A stretch of DNA of 12,962 nt from Dysgonamonadaceae bacterium (GCA_031260235.1 JAIRKG010000048.1:1-12962); one strand, 5' to 3'; shown: positions 1 through 9,589, numbered from the stretch's first letter. Program-made: numbers and translations. Notes: generated from the letters alone by a model not told the origin.

Positions 1-1076
1 GCCTCAACCTGCGAAAGCCCAATGAAAACCGCCGACAGCAACGTAAACACATACGCCTGTATAAACGCGACCAGCAACTCGACAAAATCAATGAAAACAG
101 TCATCACAACCGACAAAACGCTCATTCCTGCATTCATCGCAGCACCCAAACCGACCGTCACGAAAACAACGCAAGTCAATCCCAAAACAATTGCGTGACC
201 GGCTAAAATATTGGCAAACAAACGAATCATCAATGCAAACGGTTTCGTAAACATGCCAACCACTTCTATCGCAGGCATAATCGGAACGGGTACTTTCAGC
301 CACGCAGGCACATCAGGCCAGAAAATCTCTTTCCAATATTCTTTCGTCCCGAAACTGTTGACAACGATAAAGGTACAAATCGCCAATACACAAGTAATAG
401 CAATATTTCCAGTCACATTAGCCCCTCCCGGAAACACAGGGATAATCCCCAGCAAGTTATTGAAAAAGATAAAGAAAAAAACCGTCAGCAAATAAGGCGT
501 ATAGCGTCTGTAATTCTTCCCGACACAAGGTTTTACCACATCATCAACAATACTCATTATCAACATCTCCATCATTGCTACAAAGCCTTTGGGCGATGCT
601 TCTTCCACTTTCCGCCTCCGATACCAGTTCGCGCAAATCATGATTAAAATAATTAAAACCGTACTGCTCATTATCAGGGAAACAGCGTTTTTGGTCAGCG
701 AAAAATCCAGCGGGCGAATTTCCTCGCCGGAAACATTCTTTTCGACAATCTTCCCTTTGTATTTCCCTTCGCGGGCAATGGAAAATCCCTCATACCCGGC
801 ATGTCCGTGTTCAAAACGCGAGGAAAGGAAGATGCGCCAAACGCCGTTGCTTCCACGCACAATCACCGGCAAAGGAATCGAAACCGAATGTCCTTTAATC
901 GTCAAGATATGCCAGTCATAAGCATCGCCGACATGCTCAAGAATCAATTCGGTTACATTCAAGTCTTTCTCTGATTTGCCGATATGTTCCGCTTCGACCG
1001 GAATTTCATGAGCAAATATACTCGTCCCTGCGAACAGGAATAAGCCCAACACCATATATATCACTCTATTTTTCAT
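1..1076 (-). CDS. atpB: ATP synthase F0 subunit a (partial, C-terminal end beyond window)
   Basis: Subunit a of the F0 membrane sector forms the proton path beside the c-ring. The reading frame is open for 358 codons from ATG at 1076 and runs off the left edge. Residues 1–22 look like a signal peptide ending SIFAHE. A periplasmic extension of about 100 residues follows, a trait I associate with Bacteroidota subunit a, and then the usual hydrophobic helices begin around residue 130. The family signature MIRLFANILAGH is present; Arg285 matches the essential arginine (E. coli R210). The next-to-last conserved helix, VELLVAFIQAYVF, is at about 332–344. The start overlaps the upstream membrane-protein gene by 11 nt, so the two are probably translationally coupled in the atp operon. 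The identification is firm; only the last helix segment is missing. Confidence 0.95.
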   Translation of the reverse strand, partial: MKNRVIYMVLGLFLFAGTSIFAHEIPVEAEHIGKSEKDLNVTELILEHVGDAYDWHILTIKGHSVSIPLPVIVRGSNGVWRIFLSSRFEHGHAGYEGFSIAREGKYKGKIVEKNVSGEEIRPLDFSLTKNAVSLIMSSTVLIILIMICANWYRRRKVEEASPKGFVAMMEMLIMSIVDDVVKPCVGKNYRRYTPYLLTVFFFIFFNNLLGIIPVFPGGANVTGNIAITCVLAICTFIVVNSFGTKEYWKEIFWPDVPAWLKVPVPIMPAIEVVGMFTKPFALMIRLFANILAGHAIVLGLTCVVFVTVGLGAAMNAGMSVLSVVMTVFIDFVELLVAFIQAYVFTLLSAVFIGLSQVE

Positions 1077-1467
1077 CTTTTATTACTCTATTTTTCTCGC
1101 AGCAAACCAGATAAATCGTATCAAACGCTAAAAATATCAGGTACAAAGTTACGAAAATAATTATAACCCGCCGCATTTCCATTTTAACCATAAATGCATA
1201 TAACATTACAAAAAAGACGGATAACAAAATCTTGCCGACTTTCAGTCCCATAAACAGATTGATTGATTGCCGGGGCGAAACGGATTTATACTTTTTATTG
1301 ACGATAAAAACAGCGGCAATTTCATATAAACCCAAAAGCAGGACGCTTGCCTGACACCACCAATACGGCTCTGCTTTTACAAACAATTCGCCTCTGAAGT
1401 TGTTCAACAACAAAATCAAAGCAAGCATTAGCGAACAGGTGAGATATTCTATTTTCATCTTCTTCAC
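1066..1467 (-). CDS. Small four-helix membrane protein at the atpI position of the atp operon
   Basis: This protein of about 130 residues lies between atpC and atpB, where Bacteroidota operons commonly carry an uncharacterised AtpI-like gene. Four hydrophobic stretches are visible at roughly residues 9–23, 38–56, 69–94 and 100–123. Basic residues sit in the loops, and the C-terminal tail is charged (EKNRVIKDEK). The longest frame starts at GTG 1467. An ATG at 1458 (MKIEYLT) gives 130 residues and is at least as likely, with an AG-rich stretch just before it. The gene begins 9–18 nt after the atpC stop and ends inside atpB. By position and topology I infer a role in assembling the c-ring or the F0 sector, as proposed for AtpI. 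No motif proves this, and no gene symbol is safe. Confidence 0.8.
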   Translation of the reverse strand: MKKMKIEYLTCSLMLALILLLNNFRGELFVKAEPYWWCQASVLLLGLYEIAAVFIVNKKYKSVSPRQSINLFMGLKVGKILLSVFFVMLYAFMVKMEMRRVIIIFVTLYLIFLAFDTIYLVCCEKNRVIKDEK

Positions 1468-1476
1468 ATTAAGAAT

Positions 1477-1710
1477 TTATTCTATGCAAACCGAAACCAT
1501 ATTCTGTTTGACTTCTGCAAATCCGCTGTTTATTTCCAGCGTATTTTCGCTATCGCCGATTTTGTAAGTCAGCATTCCTTTTTTCAAAATCGAAATAATT
1601 GGGGCATGATGATTCAAAACGGTAAACAAGCCGGCTGCACCGGGCAAAGTAACGGAGTCTGCTTCGCCGCTGTAAATGACTTTTTCGGGGGAGATTACTT
1701 CGATTTTCAT
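1477..1710 (-). CDS. atpC: ATP synthase F1 subunit epsilon, short form
   Basis: Epsilon belongs to the central stalk of F1 and couples the c-ring to gamma. The 77-residue product opens with the typical MKIEVISPEKVIYSGEADSV and contains the LPGAAGLFTVLNHHAPII block of the N-terminal beta-sandwich domain. The whole C-terminal helical hairpin found in about 130–140 residue epsilon subunits is absent, so the inhibitory, ATP-sensing part is missing. I recall short epsilon subunits as normal in Bacteroidota, so this is not read as damage. ATG 1708–1710 overlaps the TGA of the upstream methyltransferase gene as ATGA, instead of following atpD directly. Its translation therefore probably depends partly on ribosomes leaving the methyltransferase gene. 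Confidence 0.95.
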   Translation of the reverse strand: MKIEVISPEKVIYSGEADSVTLPGAAGLFTVLNHHAPIISILKKGMLTYKIGDSENTLEINSGFAEVKQNMVSVCIE

Positions 1711-3227
1711 TTCTTTTGGTTTTTTATTTCAATTTTTACCTTATCCGTCCCGCTAATACCTTCCCTGTCAACGGCTTCAACTGCAATCTGATGCTCACCG
1801 TCCGGAAATTTCTTAGTCTGTTTTCCCGTTTTATCAAACAGGACGTCGGGTTTAAATCCGTTTTGTTCGCTGTGAGAAAAATCCCACGCATAGAAATCAA
1901 TGCCCGGTTCACTTTTAGCCTTTGCGGTAAATTCAAATTCATTTTTGTCGATGCTGTCGGCAGAAAGAGACACTTCGGGCTTTTTGCCGTAATCAACAAT
2001 ATCGCTGACCTTCACGAGTTTGATGATTGTACTGTTTTTATTTTTCAGACGGGCTATTTCTTCTACCGCACCTTTGCCAAATGAAAAAGCGATAATATAG
2101 CCCGCAATTTTTCCATCTTTTTTATTTTTTTCAAACAGTTTTTCGTCTTGCCGCCGAATTGCCGAAAGAAAATTATCAACAACATTTCTACCGATATTGT
2201 CGGAGCGTTTTACCTGAATAGGCGTGTTGTCCGACATTCTGCCGTCCAGCCCAAAATCGTTGCGCTGTTTGGCATTGGGTATGCCGCCGAATTTATTTAT
2301 AATCCACGATTCAAACTCAAAAGCATTGGAGCTTCTTAAAATATCGTAATCATATTTTCTCAAAATCAGTTCGTATGGCTGCGAAAAAGCATCATGCTGC
2401 TTTTTAAGCCGCAAGTCGGAAACTTTTATCGCCATCGAACTCTGGTCAATCCCAATCCATTTTCTACCCAGTTTGTCGGCTACAGCAATGGTTGTTCCAC
2501 CACCCACAAAGGGGTCAAGGACTGTATCTCCTTCGTTACTTGCCAACTCAATAATTCTTTCTAATAATAATTCGGGTTTTTGTGTTGGATACCCGATACG
2601 TTCTTTGGCTGATGGTGCGATGAAAGGTATTTGCCAAACATCATTTTCTCTAACGCCCTTTTCGTCAATCGTTTTATCACTCACGAGCAAAGGTTCTTCC
2701 CCTTTTTTGAAACGATGAAGTTTTCCACTTTTTTTTCTGCTCACAGAACCGTCCGTGTAATCTGTAAAAAGCGGATTAAACGTATAATTATCTGATTTTG
2801 AATACCAAAAAATCATATCGTGCAATTTTTGCAGATTATTAGATGGAGCAGTCCATCGCCGATAATGCCAAACGATTTCATTTCTAAAATTATTCCTGCC
2901 AAAAATTTTATCCAAAATCTCCACGCGGATATTTGCGCTCGCGTGCCAGTCGCAATGCAAAAACATACTGCCTGTCGGTTTCAGTTTGTCGTACATCAAA
3001 CGGACACGCTCATATAGCCACCCGATATAATGCTCAATCCCGCCTTCAAAACGGTCTTCAAAGCTGCGCACTTCGCCTTCATCTCCCCAAATCACCTCGT
3101 AGGTTTTATTTGAGAAAAAAGGCGGATCAAGATAAATCAAATCAATTGAATTATCTTCAATTCCTTTCAGCGCTTCGAGATTATCGCCGAGAATCAGTTT
3201 GTTGGTAAAATCTTTATCTTCAGGCAT
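1707..3227 (-). CDS. DNA amino-methyltransferase fused to Mrr-like nuclease and PKD-like domain
   Basis: This 506-residue protein appears to have three parts. Residues 10–280 are a beta-class N4/N6 DNA methyltransferase, with catalytic motif IV DPPF at 34–37 in the context DLIYLDPPFFSN, YPTQKP at 213–218, and SAM-binding motif I LDPFVGGGTT at 237–246; the order IV before I defines the class. Residues about 300–412 resemble an Mrr-type PD-(D/E)XK nuclease: FEFESWI, then FGLDG at 325–329 and QVK at 338–340 as the D…QxK metal-site pattern. Residues about 416–503 resemble a PKD/Ig-like beta sandwich (YAWDF at 446–450, then alternating strands ending DKVKIEIK). ATG 3227 lies 11 nt after the atpD stop; the TGA overlaps the atpC ATG. 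No separate specificity or endonuclease gene is visible. Target base and site cannot be read from sequence. Adenine methylation is only a guess from the DPPF motif. Confidence 0.9.
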   Translation of the reverse strand: MPEDKDFTNKLILGDNLEALKGIEDNSIDLIYLDPPFFSNKTYEVIWGDEGEVRSFEDRFEGGIEHYIGWLYERVRLMYDKLKPTGSMFLHCDWHASANIRVEILDKIFGRNNFRNEIVWHYRRWTAPSNNLQKLHDMIFWYSKSDNYTFNPLFTDYTDGSVSRKKSGKLHRFKKGEEPLLVSDKTIDEKGVRENDVWQIPFIAPSAKERIGYPTQKPELLLERIIELASNEGDTVLDPFVGGGTTIAVADKLGRKWIGIDQSSMAIKVSDLRLKKQHDAFSQPYELILRKYDYDILRSSNAFEFESWIINKFGGIPNAKQRNDFGLDGRMSDNTPIQVKRSDNIGRNVVDNFLSAIRRQDEKLFEKNKKDGKIAGYIIAFSFGKGAVEEIARLKNKNSTIIKLVKVSDIVDYGKKPEVSLSADSIDKNEFEFTAKAKSEPGIDFYAWDFSHSEQNGFKPDVLFDKTGKQTKKFPDGEHQIAVEAVDREGISGTDKVKIEIKNQKK

Positions 3228-3238
3228 AACTGTGTTTA

Positions 3239-4774
<1,536 letters not shown>

Positions 4775-4808
4775 TCATTAAAAACATAATTTCTTAAAAG
4801 AAACTCGA

Positions 4809-4839
4809 CAAAATTACTGTTTTCAATCTTAATATACAA
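4809..4839 (-). promoter_or_regulatory. Candidate Bacteroidota promoter for the atp operon
   Basis: Read on the minus strand, TAATTTTG (4809–4816) matches the Bacteroidota -7 consensus TAnnTTTG. A TTG (4837–4839) lies 20 nt upstream of it as a -33 element. Transcription would begin near 4802, leaving a leader of about 60 nt before the atpD ATG. The region is A/T-rich, so a chance match is possible. Confidence 0.45.
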
Positions 4840-4852
4840 GAAATTGATCAAC

Positions 4853-4885
4853 TTTGTCCTAATTACAGAAAAGTATATATATTTG
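4853..4885 (+). promoter_or_regulatory. Candidate Bacteroidota promoter for ogt
   Basis: TTTG at 4853–4856 and TATATTTG at 4878–4885 fit the -33/-7 pattern with 21 nt between them. The start would fall near 4892, about 25 nt before the ATG at 4918. It lies back-to-back with the candidate atp promoter, so a single 176-nt gap serves both genes. Confidence 0.5.
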
Positions 4886-4917
4886 ACACTGCAAAATTTA
4901 GAATACAGGAAAAAATC

Positions 4918-5427
4918 ATGGAATATATCAACAAAATCAAATCGCCGGTTGGAATACTCACTGTGTCGAGTGACGGTCAAAATATTTCCGGTCTTTGGAT
5001 TGAAGGGCAAAAATATTTTGCAAAAACATTGGGAAAGGATGTTTTGGAACAAGACCTGCCTCTGTTTAAAACTGTTCGGCAATGGCTTGATATTTATTTT
5101 TCCGGCAAGGAACCGGATTTTATGCCGCCGCTTATGCCCAAAGGAAGTCCATTTCAAAAAACGATATGGAATTATCTTTGCAAAATTCCTTATGGGCAAA
5201 CCACAAGTTATGGGGAACTCGCAAAACAGTTTGAATTGGAAAACGAAGGCAAACCAATGTCGGCGCGGGCGATTGGTGCTGCGGTAGGGCATAATTCTGT
5301 TTCCATTATAATTCCCTGTCATCGTATAATCGGCAAAAACGGCGATCTTACGGGATATGCCGGTGGTATCGACATAAAAATAAAACTTTTGCAATTGGAA
5401 GGTTTTCGGCATTGGAAAGTCCGTTAA
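4918..5427 (+). CDS. ogt: Methylated-DNA–protein-cysteine S-methyltransferase (Ogt/MGMT family)
   Basis: This suicide DNA-repair protein moves the methyl group from O6-methylguanine to its own cysteine. The 169-residue product has the acceptor motif IIPCHRIIG with Cys134. The DNA-binding helix carries SARAIGAAVGHN, where Arg117 corresponds to the base-flipping arginine finger and Asn126 to the hinge asparagine. The segment FQKTIWNYLCKIPYGQTTSYGELA (about 79–102) is the usual winged-helix entry. The length suits Ogt-type proteins without an AraC/Ada domain. It stands alone, divergent from atpD, and no Ada-type regulator is nearby. A longer frame runs antisense over it but shows no family features. 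The choice between the names ogt and adaB/mgmT is only by domain layout. Confidence 0.95.
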   Translation: MEYINKIKSPVGILTVSSDGQNISGLWIEGQKYFAKTLGKDVLEQDLPLFKTVRQWLDIYFSGKEPDFMPPLMPKGSPFQKTIWNYLCKIPYGQTTSYGELAKQFELENEGKPMSARAIGAAVGHNSVSIIIPCHRIIGKNGDLTGYAGGIDIKIKLLQLEGFRHWKVR

Positions 5428-5513
5428 ACAAAAAAGCCTGACAAAAATAATCTGTTCTGTGGAGGATTGCCTCAAACCCTCGTTCAAATTCTGCGGAAAT
5501 CTTTTCCGAATCC

Positions 5514-5540
5514 GGCAAAACGGGTTTATTTGATTTTGCC
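5514..5540. repeat. Small inverted repeat between ogt and trpB
   Basis: GGCAAAA (5514–5520) and TTTTGCC (5534–5540) form a 7-bp stem around a 13-nt loop. A second small hairpin, CGGAAA/TTTCCG, lies just before it at 5494–5508. Neither is followed by a clear T-run on the plus strand, so termination of ogt is possible but not shown. Confidence 0.4.
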
Positions 5541-5568
5541 AATATTAAATCTGCGAAATACAAAATGA

Positions 5569-5599
5569 TTTGAGAATATCAAAAAATTCACTACTTTTG
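5569..5599 (+). promoter_or_regulatory. Candidate Bacteroidota promoter for trpB
   Basis: TTTG at 5569–5572 and TACTTTTG at 5592–5599 give an exact TAnnTTTG with a 19-nt spacer. The transcript would start near 5606, leaving only about 14 nt of leader before ATG 5620. That leaves no room for a tryptophan leader peptide or attenuator, so repression at this promoter is the only control the sequence allows at this end. Confidence 0.55.
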
Positions 5600-5619
5600 C
5601 AACTCAAACGCCTATAGTT

Positions 5620-6807
5620 ATGAACAAACAATTTAACATCAACAAAAACGGCTATTACGGTGAATTCGGTGGCGCCTATATCCCCGAAATCCTCCATTCC
5701 AGTGTGGAGAATCTGAAAAACGTTTACCTGCAAATAGTAGAAGACTCGCGGTTTCAGGAAGAATTTCACGCCTTGCTACGCGATTATGCAGGCCGACCGT
5801 CTCCGCTTTTTTTCGCAAATCGACTGTCGAGGAAGTATGGTTGCAGGATTTACCTGAAACGGGAAGACTTGAATCATACCGGCGCTCATAAAATCAATAA
5901 CACAATCGGACAGATACTTCTGGCGCGGCGAATGAACAAAACCCGCATCATTGCTGAAACCGGCGCAGGTCAACACGGTGTGGCTACTGCAACCGTCTGT
6001 GCCTTGACGGACATGGAGTGTGTCGTTTATATGGGCAAAATTGATATGGAACGGCAGAAACTGAACGTCCGGAAAATGGAGATGTTAGGTGCAAAAGTGT
6101 TCCCCGTAACCAGTGGAAATATGACCCTGAAAGACGCGACCAACGAGGCTATCCGCGACTGGTGCTGCAATCACGACAATACACATTATATTATCGGTTC
6201 AACGGTGGGACCTCATCCCTATCCCGATATAGTTGCGCGGCTGCAATCGGTTATCAGCAAGGAAATCAAGGCGCAACTGCCTGAAAAAGAGGGGCGGGAT
6301 TATCCCGATTACCTCGTTGCCTGCGTAGGCGGAGGCAGCAATGCCGCCGGCACAATCTATGAATACCTCGACGACCTGAGGGTGAAAATTATCTTGGCGG
6401 AAGCGGCCGGCAAAGGCGTAGATTCCGGAGAATCGGCGGCGACCGTCCAGTTAGGCACGGTCGGAGTCATTCACGGTGCGAAAACCCTGCTGATGCAAAC
6501 CGCCGACGGACAAATCGAAGAACCGTATTCCATCTCGGCAGGACTGGACTATCCGGGCATCGGTCCCATGCACGCCCACCTCGCAAAGACCAGCCGCTGC
6601 GAAGTCCTCGCTATTGACGACGCCGAAGCGCTCGACGCCGCATTCGAACTGACGCGGATGGAGGGGATTATTCCTGCCCTCGAATCGGCGCATGCTTTGG
6701 GCATCTTTGGGAAAAAACAATTTAAGCCTGAGGATGTAGTTGTGGTTTGCCTGTCGGGACGAGGTGATAAAGACATGGAAACGTATATTAAATCGGGTAT
6801 GCGGTAA
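5620..6807 (+). CDS. trpB: Tryptophan synthase beta chain
   Basis: TrpB condenses indole with L-serine through pyridoxal phosphate. The 395-residue protein is of TrpB1 type and complete. It shows the N-terminal [12 protein letters not shown], the PLP lysine in HTGAHKINN (Lys91), the catalytic glutamate in AETGAGQHG (Glu113), the phosphate loop GGGSNA (237–242) and the [22 protein letters not shown] region that contacts the alpha subunit. No trpA or other trp gene is in the window: ogt lies upstream and a convergent glycosyltransferase ends 4 nt downstream, so this copy stands outside any trp operon visible here. It may pair with a TrpA encoded elsewhere or be a second copy. The start is supported by the promoter just upstream. 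Confidence 0.97.
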   Translation: MNKQFNINKNGYYGEFGGAYIPEILHSSVENLKNVYLQIVEDSRFQEEFHALLRDYAGRPSPLFFANRLSRKYGCRIYLKREDLNHTGAHKINNTIGQILLARRMNKTRIIAETGAGQHGVATATVCALTDMECVVYMGKIDMERQKLNVRKMEMLGAKVFPVTSGNMTLKDATNEAIRDWCCNHDNTHYIIGSTVGPHPYPDIVARLQSVISKEIKAQLPEKEGRDYPDYLVACVGGGSNAAGTIYEYLDDLRVKIILAEAAGKGVDSGESAATVQLGTVGVIHGAKTLLMQTADGQIEEPYSISAGLDYPGIGPMHAHLAKTSRCEVLAIDDAEALDAAFELTRMEGIIPALESAHALGIFGKKQFKPEDVVVVCLSGRGDKDMETYIKSGMR

Positions 6808-6811
6808 GCGA

Positions 6812-8098
6812 TTAACGGTGAACAACGCGGCAATCGTTTACCAAAGATTGAAACAGCGTTGCAAACTGTCCCGCCTGGTATTTTCGTGAAAACTGTTGTA
6901 TGAAAGGTCTGTTCACTTGTTGGCGGGTATATTTGTGCTGTTGCCATTCTGCATATTTTTCCATGATAAAATGCTCAACTTCTTTGAGTGTAGCGGCAGC
7001 GAGGCCTGCACGGGCGCTGTTGATTGTTTCTTCCATACATGCTTCGTCGTTTCTTACGCATAAGATGGGTTTTTCCACAGCAAGATATTCAAAAATCTTC
7101 GTTCCCATTATTCCTTTGGGACATTTCGCTCCGGACGATTTGTTTGTCAGCAGCAATAAAACGGAACTCTCGTTCAGTATTTTAGGTAGTTCGATGTTTT
7201 GCACGGTGTCGAAACAATCCGTAAATTCCGCGACTGAATATTGTTGAATAAGCGCAGATATGATATTTTTTGATATTTCGTTTGTCAGATAAAAACGGAT
7301 TCGGAACGTTTCGGGATTGATTAGCTTCCGCGCCGATAAATCAACAACTGCAGCAAACAATAAAGAAGGATCTTTCAATTCGATGCTTTCAATCCTGCCC
7401 GTATAGGTGATTATAAACCTGTCGTTTTGAATCGTTTGGGGATAAAATAAATCAGGGTCGAAGCCATTGAAAATCAAATCCACATACTTGTTATATTGCG
7501 ACAGAGTTTCCCTGTGCCAGGAAGAAACGGTCGTTACGGCATCTGCTTTCACAAGAACTTTGTCCCTTTGCCGGATAAATCTTTTCGTGATAACAGTCGC
7601 CAGCGCATTGTTGAGGAAAGACGCAATTCCCGGCAGTTGTTTGCTTATGTGTTCATTGTTGGGAAACTGCTCGATAATATCCCTCAAATCCACCACAAAT
7701 GGAACATTATACCTGTGGGCAAGTTGACAGGCAGCAATCGCCGGATAAGTTCTGCACGAAGAACTGGAAAGGACGAGTGAAATGCCGTGCTTTTCCACAA
7801 TCACTGTCGCTTTTTTCTTTGCCGCCCGATGCTTGTAATCCATAATCAGTTCGGCGAGAAAAACAAAAGCATATTTCAATTTTTGCAGCGTATTATTTTT
7901 CGACCAATAATAATTGATACGGGTAACGTTTATCCCTTTTGCCAAGTCGTTGTAAAAATTTTGCGGTGAATATTCGGTAATAACGATTGGATTCCATCCA
8001 TATTCGAGCAAGTATTTGCACAAATAGCCCATTCGGGGATTAAACGCCGGCGGAAAGGCGTCGCACACGATTAATACATTTTTCATTGTTCTGTCCAT
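6812..8098 (-). CDS. GT-B fold glycosyltransferase (GT4-like)
   Basis: A 428-residue protein with two Rossmann-like halves. The N-terminal acceptor half opens NVLIVCDAFPPAFNPRMGYL, a typical GT4 beginning with a proline-rich loop, and contains PFVVDLRD at 133–140. The nucleotide-sugar half begins near VDLIFNGFDPDLFYP (206–220), with FIITYTGRI (228–236) and the donor-site segment GTKIFEYLAVEKPILC (332–347), which holds the conserved glutamate region. No signal peptide is seen, so it probably acts in the cytoplasm on a lipid-linked or polysaccharide precursor; the sugar is unknown. ATG 8098 opens the longest frame, but the ATG at 8086 (MKNVLIV) matches usual family starts better. It follows pepT by 62 nt and probably shares its transcript. 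Its end nearly touches trpB from the opposite strand. Confidence 0.85.
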   Translation of the reverse strand: MDRTMKNVLIVCDAFPPAFNPRMGYLCKYLLEYGWNPIVITEYSPQNFYNDLAKGINVTRINYYWSKNNTLQKLKYAFVFLAELIMDYKHRAAKKKATVIVEKHGISLVLSSSSCRTYPAIAACQLAHRYNVPFVVDLRDIIEQFPNNEHISKQLPGIASFLNNALATVITKRFIRQRDKVLVKADAVTTVSSWHRETLSQYNKYVDLIFNGFDPDLFYPQTIQNDRFIITYTGRIESIELKDPSLLFAAVVDLSARKLINPETFRIRFYLTNEISKNIISALIQQYSVAEFTDCFDTVQNIELPKILNESSVLLLLTNKSSGAKCPKGIMGTKIFEYLAVEKPILCVRNDEACMEETINSARAGLAAATLKEVEHFIMEKYAEWQQHKYTRQQVNRPFIQQFSRKYQAGQFATLFQSLVNDCRVVHR

Positions 8099-8160
8099 TC
8101 CTCGAGTTCTTTTTTAGAGATTCCGTAACCAATATTCCAAATCATTTTCAAACCCAATGA

Positions 8161-9396
8161 TTATATTCTTGAAAAGCGTGTCGGCACGAGTAGGGAGGAG
8201 GTGGCTATTCCCACAATCACCTGCACAGCCATCTCCATCACCTGCACGGAAATCCACTCATAACGACCGTGTAAATTCATGCTTCCGGTAAATATATTAG
8301 GGCAAGGCAAGCCCTTGAATGACAGATGGGCGCCGTCCGTCCCGCCGCGAATGGGACTGATGACAGGCGTTACGCCTGCCTCTTCCATAGCATGAACCGC
8401 CAAGTCTATGATGTGCTTTTGGGGCTTGACAATCTCGCGCATGTTGCGGTATTGCCGCTTAATTTCCAGTTGAATGGAATTGTCATACTTCGTATTCATG
8501 TCGTCGACAATAGCTTGCATATATTGCAAACGGCGTTCAAACCATTCGGCGCTGAAGTCGCGGACAATGTAAGACAATTCGGCTTCTTCGACCGTACCTT
8601 TTATGCCGGTCAGATGAAAAAAACCCTCGTAACCGCTTGTATATTCGGGGATATCATTCGGGGGAAGAAATTCGTTAAACTCAATCGCAACCAGTCCCGC
8701 ATTGCGCATTTTATTTGCCGCATAACCCGGATGAACGTTCAGCCCTTTGATTTTTATTTTTACGGCTGCTGCGTTGAAGTTCTCGTATTGCAGTTCGCCG
8801 ACGTTTCCGCCGTCAACCGTGTAAGCCCAGTCGCAACCGAACTTTTTCACGTCGAACAGAGAAGCGCTCCTGCCGATTTCCTCGTCGGGCGTAAATGCAA
8901 TACGTATTTTCCCGTGTTTAATTTCAGGATGATCAATCAGATATTGGACGGCGGTCATGATTTCGGCGATGCCGGCTTTGTCGTCGGCGCCCAAAAGAGT
9001 TGTGCCGTCGGTAACGATAATATCTTCGCCCGTGTGCTGTAACAGTTCGGGAAACGTTTCCGGCGAAAGGATGATATTTTCCTTTTCGTTCAAAACAATA
9101 TCCATCCCATCGTAACATGTTACAATGCGTGACTTTACATTCGCTCCGGACACATCGGGACTTGTATCCATGTGAGCGACGAAACCTATAACAGGGAGAT
9201 TTTCATCTGTGTTGGCAGGCAAGGTTGCCATCAGATAAGCGTGTTTGTCCAAAGAAATTTCGGTCAAACCCATCAATTCAGCCTCAGATTTTAAGGCCTG
9301 TGCAAAAAGCAATTGCTTTGCGGTGCTCGGTATTTTAGCCGAGGTTTCGTCCGATTGTGTATCGAAAGAAACATAATTTAAAAAACGTTTTGTCAT
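8161..9396 (-). CDS. pepT: Peptidase T (tripeptide aminopeptidase)
   Basis: PepT is a cytoplasmic zinc enzyme of the M20B family that releases the N-terminal residue of tripeptides. The 411-residue length is close to that of E. coli PepT. Metal and catalytic residues can be placed by motif: His75 and Asp77 in AHMDTSPD, Asp138 in LGADDKAG, Glu172/Glu173 in TPDEEIG, Asp195 in YTVDGG and His377 in [10 protein letters not shown]. The start [17 protein letters not shown] is the normal one. The last dozen residues ([12 protein letters not shown]) are not what I recall for this family, and the frame after the stop stays open for a further 25 codons, so the 3' end may have been remodelled. It precedes the glycosyltransferase gene and is probably co-transcribed with it. 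Confidence 0.95.
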   Translation of the reverse strand: MTKRFLNYVSFDTQSDETSAKIPSTAKQLLFAQALKSEAELMGLTEISLDKHAYLMATLPANTDENLPVIGFVAHMDTSPDVSGANVKSRIVTCYDGMDIVLNEKENIILSPETFPELLQHTGEDIIVTDGTTLLGADDKAGIAEIMTAVQYLIDHPEIKHGKIRIAFTPDEEIGRSASLFDVKKFGCDWAYTVDGGNVGELQYENFNAAAVKIKIKGLNVHPGYAANKMRNAGLVAIEFNEFLPPNDIPEYTSGYEGFFHLTGIKGTVEEAELSYIVRDFSAEWFERRLQYMQAIVDDMNTKYDNSIQLEIKRQYRNMREIVKPQKHIIDLAVHAMEEAGVTPVISPIRGGTDGAHLSFKGLPCPNIFTGSMNLHGRYEWISVQVMEMAVQVIVGIATSSLLVPTRFSRI

Positions 9397-9501
9397 ATTA
9401 ATTAAATGCGAAAATCATCGCAAGGTACGCATTTTTTGACGATATATTAAAATCCGCATGTTTGAGCGCATTGCATTTGTCTTCAGCCGACAAGATTTCA
9501 T

Positions 9502-9546
9502 CACCCGCACCCTCGCAATGACGAGGTAGGCTCGCAATGACGGGTG
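9502..9546. repeat. Short repeat block: two direct copies of ctcgcaatgacg inside an inverted repeat
   Basis: ctcgcaatgacg occurs at 9512–9523 and again at 9531–9542, a 19-nt period. The first copy sits in a small palindrome, cctcg–caatga–cgagg (9511–9526). The block is bounded by cacccg (9502–9507) and its complement cgggtg (9541–9546). On the minus strand this reads CGTCATTGCGAG, a word I recognise from dispersed intergenic repeats of many bacteria. It lies between pepT and the tRNA terminator, in non-coding DNA. The rest of 9397–9589 shows nothing else I can support. Confidence 0.65.
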
Positions 9547-9589
9547 CGAAGAGTAATGATGGGTATGGAAGGGGGGAATCCGGAGAAAG

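Noticed and set aside
1477..1710. atpC as a truncated pseudogene
   Set aside because: Although it lacks the C-terminal helical domain, the beta-sandwich domain is intact and short epsilon subunits are, as I recall, normal in Bacteroidota.
5348..5563. 71-codon minus-strand frame in the ogt–trpB gap
   Set aside because: It overlaps the end of ogt and has no recognisable motif; part of the gap is better explained as the trpB promoter.
8326..9042. 238-codon plus-strand open frame within pepT
   Set aside because: Shadow frame opposite an intact metallopeptidase; no recognisable protein motifs.
9512..9542. Possible CRISPR array
   Set aside because: There are only two 12-nt copies with a 7-nt gap; repeat and spacer sizes do not fit, and no cas gene is present.
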